Shown in pieces: positions 8,526-17,181 of a stretch of 47,894 nt of DNA. Source of the DNA: an uncultured Collinsella sp. GTDB taxonomy: Bacteria > Actinomycetota > Coriobacteriia > Coriobacteriales > Coriobacteriaceae. The position numbers and the translations under genes are program-made. The notes beneath the pieces are model-generated. The model saw only the letters and a program-made list of their open reading frames with translations, was not told the DNA's origin and did not search any database. The stretch's first letter is position 1. Each line of letters starts with the position of its first letter. Where the stretch lies: assembly GCA_958421655.1 (NCBI GenBank), contig CATZMG010000004.1, forward strand, positions 1 through 47,894, given 5' to 3'.

Positions 8526-10429
8526 TCTCAGTGTGATGAACTCCAAGAACTCTTCGAGGGATTGCGCCTTTGCCATTTTTGATGCTTTGATTTCGTCGCA
8601 GAGGGATTTGACGAGCGCATTGTATATTTCCATGAATCGCTGCCGATCCTCCCTACACACCGCAATCAAGATAACGATTTTTGCCTGTCCCTCACCCCAC
8701 GAGATGCCGTTTGGGCTGACGAAGATCGAAGCGACCGTCTTGTTGGAGTTCATCTCGATGGAATGGGGAACGGCGAACTGGTTAAAAAGCAAGTGGAAGA
8801 CAGGCTTTCGCGCTGCAAGACGGAGTCACAAAAATCGCCTTGCACATAACCGATTTGCCGCATCTGCTCGGAGAGGAACTCGATAACGTCCTTTCGGTTA
8901 ACAAGTTCAGGATGACTGTCAGAAAGGAAGAAGAGCTGCTCATCAAAAAATGGTTTGAGCAATCTCTCTGTTTTTCTTGCGTGATAATTGCTATGCCACT
9001 GACCAAGAGCGCTTTCGATTTTCAGGAAATCAGATGAAGTGCAGAAGGGCGAGATGGAGACGATGCGCGGGTCGCGGCTGTCGACTCGCTTAGTGGTGAT
9101 GATGAGATCGGCATCGCGCCCCTCTATTGCGTTGTCTGTCGCGCTGCCGGAATCGAGAATGACTGCGACGTCGAAAAACCTTCTCTCGAGTTGCTCTCGA
9201 AGCTGATTGGACAGCCCTTTGTAGTCGCTGCAATCAAGCCTGATTTTCGCTTTGTCCTCGGTGAGGAGACTTTCGATGAGCATGCCGACATGAAGGCAGA
9301 TGAAGCCTAGCTCTCCGTTCGATATCTGAATCTGGAACTCGTCTTCAAGTTTCCTAGATATCAGGACGGACAGTTCGTAGATGAAGGGACAGCCCATCTT
9401 GATGTTTTCAAGTGCTTCCGCCTGTTCATACTGGAATCCATGGCATCTGTCTATTAAGGCATTCACATGCATGGCAAAAGTGAAGAGGGCCTGAGATGAT
9501 TCTGGGTGAAGGAGAAACGATTCGAAAACGTCATTCACAATGTTTTGCACATGGCTCACAAATTCATTGGGGCTCGACCATTGGGAGACTTTGGTTCCGT
9601 TGTTTGTTTGGTCAAGGGCTTCTATTTGGCCAAGGAGCAGGGAGCCAAGATAGGAGATGTCTGGCGGACCTGGAGTAATTTTGTAATGCTCTTTATATAA
9701 CTCGAAGAACCGTTCGGCTATGGTCGTTTCAATCATCGACTTGCTTACGACGGTGGGGTAGTCGCGGATATACGATCCGCCGCGCATCCGATACACGGCG
9801 ATTCCGACGTTGGTGAGAACCGTTTGCTCGTAACCGCGCTTGATGCGCATCTCGTACTCGCCGAGTGCTCGTTCGACGGCGATTCTTATTCTGCCTAGAT
9901 CGAGATCTCCAATCCAGGCTTCAATGCTCTCGAGATTCGAGAATGAAGTGTTGACCTCATCGGCGACTAGGGCCGAGATGAGCTTGCGCTTATTAACTTC
10001 GGTTCCTTCTAGGTAAATCTTACCTTGGCGCTTGATTATCGCGAGGTCAAAAGTCTCAATGCGACTTCGGGCTTGACGAAGCTTTCTTTCAACAGTTGAG
10101 GAGCTCATAAAGAGGTATTCCGAGAGGTCGTCAACAGTGATTTGACCGCTTCGATTGGTGATCAGTCGAAGCAGAACATGCTCGTCAGTTTGCCTCTCGA
10201 ATAATGGGCGCTGTTCGAAAGCGTCACTTGGATCAAAATCACGGGAAAGACGATAGCCCTCGTTTGAACTCGTAATAACAGGGGATTCGAAATTGATTCT
10301 TTTTATTTCATTCTGAATCGTCCGGAGCGACACGTTAAGCGCATTGGCAAGTTCAATACCGGTTGTTGGCGAGTTTGCCGTTCCGATCAGCCTGACGATA
10401 TCTCGTTGCCTTTTGCTGAGTTGCTTCAT
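8523..10429 (-). pseudogene. LicR/BglG-type PRD regulator with EIIB/EIIA-like domains, frameshifted
   Basis: The main frame (10429 to 8750) encodes two HTH segments (residues about 1-130 by the ATG at 10429), two PRD domains, and an EIIB-like domain, the architecture of LicR/MtlR-type PTS regulators. The C-terminal EIIA-like domain (FNQFAVPHSIEMN, ASIFVSPNGISW) is in another frame, 8523-8792. The frames meet at a run of five T on the coding strand (8784-8788); a sixth T would restore CFFNQFAVPHS. The start has AAGGATCG upstream. It is divergent from the PTS operon, which it would activate when its PRDs and EIIA site are phosphorylated. Whether it works depends on whether the shift is real, slippage, or a sequencing error. 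The base composition looks more AT-rich than its neighbours. Confidence 0.8.
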
Positions 10430-10524
10430 ATTCGATCCTTTTTCCAGGGCCCGTAGTAGCAATCATGCTAGATAAGGAATTGTAGGGCAATGTCAGGTAT
10501 TGCGGGGCTCTGCGCAAAGGGTGC

Positions 10525-10554
10525 TTGGATAACCGCCCGTGCAATAAGTAGGAT
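10525..10554 (+). promoter_or_regulatory. Candidate promoter of PTS operon
   Basis: TTGGAT (10525-10530) and TAGGAT (10549-10554) are 18 bp apart, upstream of the IIA gene and divergent from the LicR-type gene. A GC-rich hairpin (GGGCT pairing with AGCCC around 10571-10590) follows in the leader. Assignment is by consensus only. Confidence 0.4.
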
Positions 10555-10639
10555 AAAGAAAAAAATCGAGGGCTGAAGAAGTTGAGCCCCGGGGCTTCTG
10601 GATGCTTTCGGACTGGATTGGCAAACGAAAGGAGGAGAT

Positions 10640-10960
10640 GTGGATAGACAAGAATTGCAGTCGATTTCATTTCAACTGGTTGCGAATGTCGGCGAGGCAT
10701 CCGCGCATTTCTCAAGCGCAATTAACCATGCGCGAGATGGAGAATTCGACGAAGCCGAATCGGAAATAACCTCGGCAAATGAATGCATCGTCCGTGCACA
10801 TGAGTCTCAAACGGACTTGCTCCGCGCGGAGGTCTCTGGAGAGGAGATTGAGTTCAGCCTTCTTCTCGTGCACGCTCAGGATCACTTGATGACGACCATT
10901 ACGTTCGGGCGTCTCGCGGAGGAGTTTGTAAGGCTTTACAGGGAGGTACATCGTGGCTGA
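10640..10960 (+). CDS. PTS lactose/cellobiose-family EIIA
   Basis: The 106-residue protein matches the all-helical PTS IIA of the lactose/chitobiose (Lac) family in length and pattern, with the phosphorylatable histidine in LLVHAQDHLMT. It passes phosphate from HPr to the separate EIIB. The GTG at 10640 follows GGAGGAG at short spacing, and no better start exists. It overlaps the next gene by 8 nt, so translation is coupled. First gene of IIA - GH1 - IIC - IIB. Confidence 0.9.
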   Translation: MDRQELQSISFQLVANVGEASAHFSSAINHARDGEFDEAESEITSANECIVRAHESQTDLLRAEVSGEEIEFSLLLVHAQDHLMTTITFGRLAEEFVRLYREVHRG

Positions 10961-12347
10961 CGATTTTCTGTGGGGATCAGCTACCGCGGCATATCAGTGC
11001 GAAGGTGCTTGGCGAGAAGGCGGAAAAGGTCTGTCCAACTGGGATGTTTTCTGCCACAGCGAGAAGAATGTTGTAAATCCCGTTAACGCTGATGTTTCAT
11101 GCGATCACTACCATCGGTATGAAGAGGACATACGGTTGATGGCGGAGGGCGGCCAGAACGCTTATCGCTTCTCGATTTCATGGACACGTATCATCCCCGA
11201 CGGCACGGGCGAAGTATGTGAGGAGGGAGTCGCGTTTTACGACCGCCTGATCGATTGCTGTCTGACGCACGGGCTGACGCCCCTGGCAACGCTATACCAC
11301 TACGATCTTCCCGCAACGCTATTCGAAAAGGGCGGCTGGGAGTCGAGGGAGACCGTTGATGCGTATGAGCGTTATGCCCAGGTCTGCTTTGATCGGTTTG
11401 GGGACCGCATCAAGTTGTGGGCGAGCATCAACGAGCCGAACTACGAGACTCAATGTTGTTATGCGGCGGGGAACTACCCTCCGAATGTTCAGGACTTGGG
11501 AAGACGCTGGCATGCGATGTACAATCTCATGCTTGCGAGTGCGCGTGCGATCAGTCGTTTCAGGAATGGCGGATATGAAGGGCAAATCGGAGTCGTGAGC
11601 GATTCGTACTCCATCGAGACTCTGGTTGATGACGAAGCATACCGTTTCGCACGGGAGCGTGCAGAACTGTTCTTCGATCGCTGCGTGAATGACACCTGCA
11701 TATTGGGTGAATTTTGTCCGGACCTGGTTGAGGTGCTCACCCAGGAGGGTTATGACCTCTCCTATATCATGCCGGAGGATGCAGAGGTTTTTGCTGCTGG
11801 TACGGTGGATTATCTGGGCGTGAACGCCTATGACCGTTATCTGGTGAAGCCCTATACGCAAGGTGAGACGTGCTTTAAGGCAAGCAATACGGGCAAAAAG
11901 GGCGACAAGAAGCAGTCCTTGGTCAAGGGTTGGTTCGAGATCGATCGCGATGATTCCGTTCCGCACAACAGTTGGGATATGGAGATCTATCCCAAGAGCC
12001 TGTACAACTTGCTCAAACGTCTCCACGCGTTGTATCCGGCGGTCCCATTCATCATTACCGAGAACGGTCTCGGCTATAAGGACGTTGTAGAGGATGGGCG
12101 GATTCACGACGGCTATCGTATCGAGTTTTTGCAGGGCTTCGTCGACTGGATGCTCAGGGCAAAAGAAGAGGGTTGCGATGTCCGCGGCTATTTTGTCTGG
12201 TCGACCATGGACGTCTATAGCTGGATCAATGGCTACGACAAGCGATACGGACTGGTTTACGTCGATTACGACGATGATTGCCGCCGTATCTGTAAGGACA
12301 GCTATTACTGGTACAAGGAAATGATTGCACGACAGGAGGAGAAATAA
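10953..12347 (+). CDS. GH1 6-phospho-beta-glycosidase (LacG-like)
   Basis: The 464-residue GH1 enzyme cleaves PTS-imported phospho-disaccharides in the cytoplasm. Acid/base Glu161 is in SINEPN, nucleophile Glu370 in IITENGLGYKD. The phosphate-binding trio S423, K430 and Y432 lies in SWINGYDKRYGL. Trp424 next to Ser423, together with YFVWSTMDVYSW and ITENGLGYKD, is closer to 6-phospho-beta-galactosidase (LacG) than to BglA-type 6-phospho-beta-glucosidases, which usually lack that Trp. Substrate could therefore be lactose-6-P, but a cellobiose-type PTS (separate B and C) and a LicR-like regulator point to beta-glucosides. GTG start overlaps EIIA; TAATG overlap with EIIC. Confidence 0.9.
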   Translation: MADDFLWGSATAAYQCEGAWREGGKGLSNWDVFCHSEKNVVNPVNADVSCDHYHRYEEDIRLMAEGGQNAYRFSISWTRIIPDGTGEVCEEGVAFYDRLIDCCLTHGLTPLATLYHYDLPATLFEKGGWESRETVDAYERYAQVCFDRFGDRIKLWASINEPNYETQCCYAAGNYPPNVQDLGRRWHAMYNLMLASARAISRFRNGGYEGQIGVVSDSYSIETLVDDEAYRFARERAELFFDRCVNDTCILGEFCPDLVEVLTQEGYDLSYIMPEDAEVFAAGTVDYLGVNAYDRYLVKPYTQGETCFKASNTGKKGDKKQSLVKGWFEIDRDDSVPHNSWDMEIYPKSLYNLLKRLHALYPAVPFIITENGLGYKDVVEDGRIHDGYRIEFLQGFVDWMLRAKEEGCDVRGYFVWSTMDVYSWINGYDKRYGLVYVDYDDDCRRICKDSYYWYKEMIARQEEK

Positions 12348-13654
12348 TGGAAGCCTTCACCTCATGGATTGAGAAGCATGTGGCGCCCGTGGCTGGCAAG
12401 CTCGGCGCGAATCGTTACATTCAGTCGATCCAGAACACGTTCCTGACGCTTGTGCCCTTTATGACTATCGGAAGTCTTGCACTCGTCATCGTTAGCCCTC
12501 CGATGGATTACACGGCGATGGAGGAGGGAATCGGCAGATCGTTCATGCAAGGATGGCAGTCTCTTGCCGACTTCCTGTTCTATCCCTTCATTACGGTCAA
12601 CACTATCACGACGGGATGCCTTGCCTTATGGGTGACCATTGGTTTGGCGTTTTTCCTGAGTCGTCATTACAAGATGAACTCCTATTTGCCCGTTGCCACC
12701 GCGACCGCCTCTTTCGTAGCCACTGCCTGCATAAATGCCGAGGCCTCCCTGATGGTTGACAATCTGGGCGGAACCGGACTGTTCTGTGGTATCGTGGTGA
12801 GCATCGCTTCTGTCGAGTTGTTCCGTTTCCTGTCGGAAAATGAAGTCGGCCGCATTTCCCTCCCCAGCTCCGTTCCCCCTGCGCTGGGCGACTCGATGAC
12901 CAATCTCGTCCCCGCCACTATCGTGTTCTTTGCCATGGCGCTTGCTGCCACGGCGTCTATTATGGTGACGGGCGCTCCCTTGGCGAACTTGATTGCGACC
13001 GTCTTTTCTCCGTTGGTCGGCGCGGTCAATAGCCTGGGCGGTGTGTTGCTGGTCGGTTTCCTCATGCCTTTTATGTTCTGGTTCGGCATTCACGATTCCG
13101 TCCTCACGAGTCCGCTCGATCCGTTTCTGTATAACAACCTTTATGCCAACATGGATGCGTTCGCTGCCGGCACCGCGGCAACCGCGCTGCCCTTTGTCGT
13201 CACGCCTCCGTTCGTGTGGTATTTCATGACGATTGGCGGCAATGGTGCCACGCTCGCCCTCGCCCTGCTTGCCCTGAGAAGCCGCTCGAAGCAAATCGGC
13301 GCGATTGGAAAGCTCGGTATCATTCCGGTCCTGTTCGGCGTGAACGAGCCCATCATTTTCGGACTCCCGGTTATGTATAACCCAATGATGTTCATTCCCT
13401 CCATCCTGAATATGATGCTCAACGGAGCGATTACTTGGTTCTGCATGGATTTCGGCTTGGTGAATCGCGCCTTCGCGTATCCCGGGTGGAATGTTCCGTC
13501 TCCTATCGGCGCATTCCTTGCGACCATGGATATACGCGCCTTCCTGCTGATCGTTGCCCTCGTGATCTTGAATCTTCTTGTTTACTATCCGTTCTTTAGG
13601 GCATACGAGAAGCAGAAGTTGCAGGAAGAAACCGAGCAGGAAGCGGTGGCTTAA
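12347..13654 (+). CDS. PTS lactose/cellobiose-family EIIC permease
   Basis: The 435-residue integral membrane protein has about ten hydrophobic segments and the Lac-family EIIC landmarks: SIQNTFLTLVPFMTIGS near the N-terminus and GVNEPIIFGLPVMYNP around residue 330, the substrate-binding loop. It carries the sugar across the membrane while EIIB phosphorylates it. The ATG shares a base with the preceding stop (TAATG). The domain is not fused to EIIB, unlike LacE, which is the CelB/LicC arrangement. Confidence 0.93.
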   Translation: MEAFTSWIEKHVAPVAGKLGANRYIQSIQNTFLTLVPFMTIGSLALVIVSPPMDYTAMEEGIGRSFMQGWQSLADFLFYPFITVNTITTGCLALWVTIGLAFFLSRHYKMNSYLPVATATASFVATACINAEASLMVDNLGGTGLFCGIVVSIASVELFRFLSENEVGRISLPSSVPPALGDSMTNLVPATIVFFAMALAATASIMVTGAPLANLIATVFSPLVGAVNSLGGVLLVGFLMPFMFWFGIHDSVLTSPLDPFLYNNLYANMDAFAAGTAATALPFVVTPPFVWYFMTIGGNGATLALALLALRSRSKQIGAIGKLGIIPVLFGVNEPIIFGLPVMYNPMMFIPSILNMMLNGAITWFCMDFGLVNRAFAYPGWNVPSPIGAFLATMDIRAFLLIVALVILNLLVYYPFFRAYEKQKLQEETEQEAVA

Positions 13655-13695
13655 CGATCTCAGATTGTTAGGCTAGAAACCGGGAGGTAGTAAAA

Positions 13696-13995
13696 GTGAA
13701 GTGGATGTTGTGCTGCTATGCGGGGATGACAACGAGCATTCTCGCTCAGAAGCTTGAGGAGGAGGGCGCGTCTCGTGGGATTGGCCTTAAGGTCGACGCG
13801 GTGCCGATCGCCGAAGCCGAGTCCTTGATAAGCGACGAGATTTCGGCGATCATTCTCGGTCCCCACGTCCGATTCATGAAAGACCAGATTGAGAGGGTTG
13901 CCGGCTCCATTCCGGTGTACGTCATTCCCCCTCAGGACTTTGGGATGATGAACTCGAAGGGGATTGTCGACGCGGTGCTTGCGCTGATCGGTTAG
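13696..13995 (+). CDS. PTS lactose/cellobiose-family EIIB
   Basis: The 99-residue protein begins MKWMLCCYAGMTTSILAQKL, where a Cys followed by YAGMTTS forms the phospho-cysteine P-loop of Lac-family EIIB. It takes phosphate from EIIA and gives it to the sugar bound by EIIC. The GTG at 13696 has GGGAGGT upstream. Last gene of the operon; a GC-rich hairpin follows. Confidence 0.92.
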   Translation: MKWMLCCYAGMTTSILAQKLEEEGASRGIGLKVDAVPIAEAESLISDEISAIILGPHVRFMKDQIERVAGSIPVYVIPPQDFGMMNSKGIVDAVLALIG

Positions 13996-14028
13996 GTGTT
14001 GTGACGCGCACACGTTATTGACGTCCTC

Positions 14029-14057
14029 AGGGGGCGGGGTCTTGTGCCCCGCCCCCT
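14029..14057 (+). terminator. Terminator-like hairpin after PTS operon
   Basis: AGGGGGCGGGG (14029-14039) pairs perfectly with CCCCGCCCCCT (14047-14057), loop 7 nt. It lies 34 nt beyond the EIIB stop. A U-tract is lacking, so it may act as a processing or stability hairpin instead. Confidence 0.65.
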
Positions 14058-14105
14058 GGTATTTGGCCGACCTCTCTTCCCTTTCATTTCCTTTTTCTTT
14101 TTTGT

Positions 14106-14676
14106 GGCTCGAATCTGCCGGCAGTGACGCGCCCTGGTAAGCAGGCCAAGCTCGGGCGCCATGGCTTCGCGCGCAAGCAGGAATGGAAACTCGTCGGGGA
14201 GGGCGAGGGTACGCTTGCCCTCGAGCTCGAGAGCGCCTCGTTTGATGTCGACCTCGCCTCCGATGTGAGGGCCGAGCTCGTCAAGCCCAACCTTACAGAG
14301 ATCAACGGCCTTTTCGGCACCAGCTTCACCGCACGACGACGTCGATGCCCTGCGCTCCGCTCTCGCTGAGAACGAGCGTTTCGTCAACATCCCATGGGTC
14401 GTCGTCTCCATGGGCGCTGTCGGTTCCGTCGGCTTCCGCAATGGCCGCGCGTTCCGCGCCAAGACTCCTGACATCCCGGCGGTGAACGCCACCGGTTCCG
14501 GCGATTCCGCCATCGCGGGCTTCGCCCATGCAATTGCCGCCGGTGCAGACAACGTCACGGTCCTCAAGACCGCTAACACCTGCGGTAAGCTCAACGCCTT
14601 GGATCCGATGACCGGCTATTTGGTCATGGACTGTTGGGATGAGGTCTACAACGCCGTCAAGGTCACCGAGCTGTAG
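14106..14676 (+). pseudogene. Fused remnant: LacX-type epimerase fragment joined to LacC (PfkB) kinase fragment
   Basis: The first part (to about 14254) reads KLGRHGFARKQEWKLV and EGTLALELES, the pattern of the aldose 1-epimerase-like LacX protein. Without a break the frame then reads DVRAELVKPNLTEINGLFG, the central part of PfkB-family tagatose-6-P kinase LacC. One extra base near 14334 shifts the frame; the other frame continues VVVSMGAVGSVG, NATGSGDSAIAGFAHAIA (PfkB signature with the catalytic Asp) and GKLNALDPMTGYL to the stop at 14676. Both genes have lost their other ends. Reading: an internal deletion fused lacX to lacC, followed by a frameshift. Not functional as kinase or epimerase. 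Confidence 0.8.
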
Positions 14677-14701
14677 CGGCTTTCCACGACATCGGCATCT
14701 T

Positions 14702-14762
14702 CGCCCGAGTGCGAGCGCTTCTGTACCTCTGTGCACCGTGCCTTCGCCCTCGGGCGTTTTTT
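14702..14762 (+). terminator. Terminator after lacC remnant
   Basis: CGCCCGAG (14702-14709) pairs with CTCGGGCG (14749-14756), followed by six T. The long loop could fold internally. It ends the old tagatose gene line. Confidence 0.6.
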
Positions 14763-14871
14763 GACATGCGAGTTGGCGACACATTAAATCCGCGCTGCAT
14801 GGAATAATCCGCTTAGTTCAACGCCGTTCACGGTCCGCCTCCGTCCTCGGCGCTGCTCCCTGTCAGATTCG

Positions 14872-14924
14872 GTCGCACAACTGGAAAACTTTACGTTTTA
14901 TGTAAGTTTTTCCAGTGGTGCGAC
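14872..14924. terminator. Long imperfect hairpin 3' of DeoR regulator
   Basis: Arms of about 20 bp (14872-14891 and 14904-14924) match with one mismatch and one bulge, built around ACTGGAAAA and TTTTTCCAGT. It lies 35 nt past the regulator stop and also faces the lacC remnant, so it probably serves as a two-way terminator. Confidence 0.6.
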
Positions 14925-14958
14925 GGTTTCGTTGAGGCGATGGCCTCCGCAGCACGGG

Positions 14959-15765
14959 TTACTCGCACGCGATCATGAGCCGGGGGTGTTTCACCCCTTC
15001 CGGCAAGGCATTGAGGGCGTCCGCGAGGATGCCCTTCTCGTCTCGATCGATGACGATGTGATTCACTGAATGGAGCGGTGCAAAGCAATAGGTTCCGCGC
15101 GCCTCGAGCTTGCTGGCGTCCATGAGGGCGACCGAACGAGCGGCGCATCTGAGGGCGGCCATCTTGATCTCCGCCATTTGGGGATAGTCGGTCATGAAGC
15201 CCCGGTTCGAGACGAAGGAGCCGGGGCATATGATCGCGAGATCGGCATGGAGCGCGTCGAGTGCGGCCATCGTGAGGGGGCCGTAGAGGTAGCGGTGACC
15301 CTTGCGGAGCTCCCCGCCGAGCATAATGACATCGACCGAGGGTAGGCTCTCGTCGATGAAGTCGGCGATGGTGATGTCGGCAGTGATGACCGTGATGCCG
15401 GAGCGCAGGTCGAGCGTGCGCACAAACTCGAGCGCCGTGGTGCCCGAGTCGACGAGCAGCGTGTCGCCGTCATTGACGAGCTTGATGGCGCTTTGCGCGA
15501 TGGCCTGCTTGGCAGCGACATTGACATTGATGCGGCGATCCTGCGTGGAGACGGTCAGGCGTTTGTGGAGCGAGACGGCACCGCCGTGCGTGCGGCGCAG
15601 CTTGCCTGCTTCGGCGAGCGCGTCCAGGTCGGCGCGGGCGGTGACGGAGGACACGCCAAAGGTCTGGGCGATTTCCGCTACCTGCACCGAGGCATTATGC
15701 TCGAGCATTTCCATAATGGCGGTACGGCGTTCGTCGGCAAAAGCACGGTTGGTAGCTTGGGTCAT
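14959..15765 (-). CDS. DeoR/LacR-family transcriptional regulator
   Basis: The 268-residue protein has an N-terminal DeoR HTH (VQVAEIAQTFGVSSVTARADL, then LAEAGKLRRTHGGAV) and a DeoRC sensor domain with DTLLVDSGTTALEFV, the sugar-phosphate site. The ATG at 15765 is preferred because GGAGCAG precedes it; an upstream ATG at 15822 has no such signal. It is divergent from the GatY-type aldolase and paralogous to the truncated remnant at 7379-7989, so it likely responds to a tagatose-pathway phosphate (tagatose-6-P in LacR). 148 bp inside it are identical to the remnant. Confidence 0.9.
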   Translation of the reverse strand: MTQATNRAFADERRTAIMEMLEHNASVQVAEIAQTFGVSSVTARADLDALAEAGKLRRTHGGAVSLHKRLTVSTQDRRINVNVAAKQAIAQSAIKLVNDGDTLLVDSGTTALEFVRTLDLRSGITVITADITIADFIDESLPSVDVIMLGGELRKGHRYLYGPLTMAALDALHADLAIICPGSFVSNRGFMTDYPQMAEIKMAALRCAARSVALMDASKLEARGTYCFAPLHSVNHIVIDRDEKGILADALNALPEGVKHPRLMIACE

Positions 15766-16099
15766 GGCTGCTCCATTCTCGGCTAAATATGCAGGAATTG
15801 TGTTGACTCTATTTTCGTTCATTTTCTTTTTGAGTAAGAAAACACCTTTCGATTACTTATCTTTTCTATAAAAGAAAGACGCTGAACGCCTAAAATTCAA
15901 TATCGAACACGCCCGCTCGGCTTCAATTCCTTCCGTTTGCTTTTCAAAAACGACGGTATTGACCTGCATGGGCTCAATATCTCGCACGTGCAAAGCCGCT
16001 GAATTTCATACAATGAGCGCAGTAAAACGCAAGGTAAAACGCCTTGTGAACAACTACGCCCGATGTCCAGATGCGGGCGAGGGAGAGGAGCAAACGCTC
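15766..16099. promoter_or_regulatory. Divergent promoter region, DeoR regulator and aldolase
   Basis: This 334-bp gene-free region is AT-rich. It contains TCTTTT-CTAT-AAAAGA (15860-15875), a candidate operator, a direct repeat of GTAAAACGC (16021-16041) and a -10-like TACAAT (16009-16014) facing the aldolase. No confident -35 was found. Confidence 0.4.
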
Positions 16100-16957
16100 A
16101 TGGCACTTGTTACCACCGAAAAGATGCTCAAGGACGCTCAGGCCGGCCACTACGCTGTTGGCGCTTTCAACGTCGAGAACCTCGAGTTTGTTATGGCCGT
16201 TCTGGCCGCTGCCGAGGAGACCAAGTCCCCCGTCATCATGCAGACCACCCCGGGCACCATCAAGACCGCTGGTCTGGACTACTTCTACGGCATGGTCAAG
16301 GCTGCCGCCGAGCGCGCTTCCGTGCCCGTCGCTCTGCACCTCGATCACGGCGATGGCTATGACCGCTGCATGCAGGCTTTCCGCACGGGCTACACCTCTG
16401 TCATGATCGACGGCTCGCACGAGTCCTTCGAGGACAACATCGCCCTGACCAAGTCCGTCGCCGACGCTGGCCGCGCCATGGGCGTGCCCGTCGAGGCCGA
16501 GCTCGGCAAGGTTGGCGGCAAGGAGGACGACGGTCCCGCGGTTGAGGGCGAGAGCCCCTACACCGATCCGGCCGAGGCCAAGGAGTTCGTCGAGCGCACC
16601 GGCTGCACCTCTCTCGCTATTGGCGTTGGCACCAGCCACGGTGTGTACACGAGCGATCCGCACATCGAGCAGTCCGTGGTCAAGGCCATCCGCGACGCCG
16701 TCGACGTGCCGCTGGTTCTGCACGGCACCTCCGGTGTGCCCGATGAGCAGGTTGCCGAGGCTGTGAAGAACGGTATCTGCAAGGTTAACTACGCCACCGA
16801 GCTGCGTCAGGCCTACACCAAGGGCTTCATGGCCTACATGGCCGAGAATCCCGCCTGCTTCGATCCCAAGAAGCCGGCCAAGGAGGGCATGCGTGAGATC
16901 ACCGAGCTGGTTAAGATTCGCATGACCAACCTCAACTCTGTGGGCAAAGCAGAGTAA
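16100..16957 (+). CDS. Class II ketose-bisphosphate aldolase, GatY/KbaY-like
   Basis: The 285-residue zinc aldolase splits tagatose-1,6-bisphosphate or fructose-1,6-bisphosphate to DHAP and glyceraldehyde-3-P. Visible motifs: GAFNVENLE, PGTIKTAGLDYFY, zinc ligands in LHLDHGDG, VEAELGKVGG, GVGTSHGVY and LHGTSGVPD. Length and PGT/VEAELG wording match tagatose-bisphosphate aldolases GatY/KbaY more than long FbaA. The ATG at 16100 follows GAGAGGAG; upstream in-frame ATGs lie before the -10-like site. Being next to a LacR-like regulator and a lacC remnant supports tagatose use, although the gene may now serve glycolysis. A large palindrome follows 24 nt after the stop. Confidence 0.88.
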   Translation: MALVTTEKMLKDAQAGHYAVGAFNVENLEFVMAVLAAAEETKSPVIMQTTPGTIKTAGLDYFYGMVKAAAERASVPVALHLDHGDGYDRCMQAFRTGYTSVMIDGSHESFEDNIALTKSVADAGRAMGVPVEAELGKVGGKEDDGPAVEGESPYTDPAEAKEFVERTGCTSLAIGVGTSHGVYTSDPHIEQSVVKAIRDAVDVPLVLHGTSGVPDEQVAEAVKNGICKVNYATELRQAYTKGFMAYMAENPACFDPKKPAKEGMREITELVKIRMTNLNSVGKAE

Positions 16958-16981
16958 CAGCAAGGGTACTCTGATCCCACC

Positions 16982-17132
16982 GGACGGTTTGGGCGGGTCC
17001 CGTACCTAGTTTCCAAAACGTCCTCGCGCATGAAGGCCCCCGTTGTCTCGCTTCTTCGAAGCGTTGACAACGGGGGCCTTCGCGCTGCGGAATGATTTTG
17101 GAAACTAGGTACGGGACCCGCCCAAACCGTCC
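16982..17132. repeat. Large nested palindrome, element 1
   Basis: The outer arms 16982-17018 and 17096-17132 are perfect 37-bp reverse complements. Inside are a perfect 16-bp stem (17032-17047 with 17066-17081) and a 6-bp tip (17049-17054 with 17058-17063). The single-stranded joints share TTTCCAAAACGTCCTCG and CTGCGG-ATG with element 2 at 35454-35573. It lies between the aldolase and the convergent HAD gene and could terminate both. Confidence 0.9.
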
Positions 17133-17181
17133 TGCTCAATCGCCCTTGTGGTGTTGGGGCTGAAAGGGTGGGACGCGTGGG

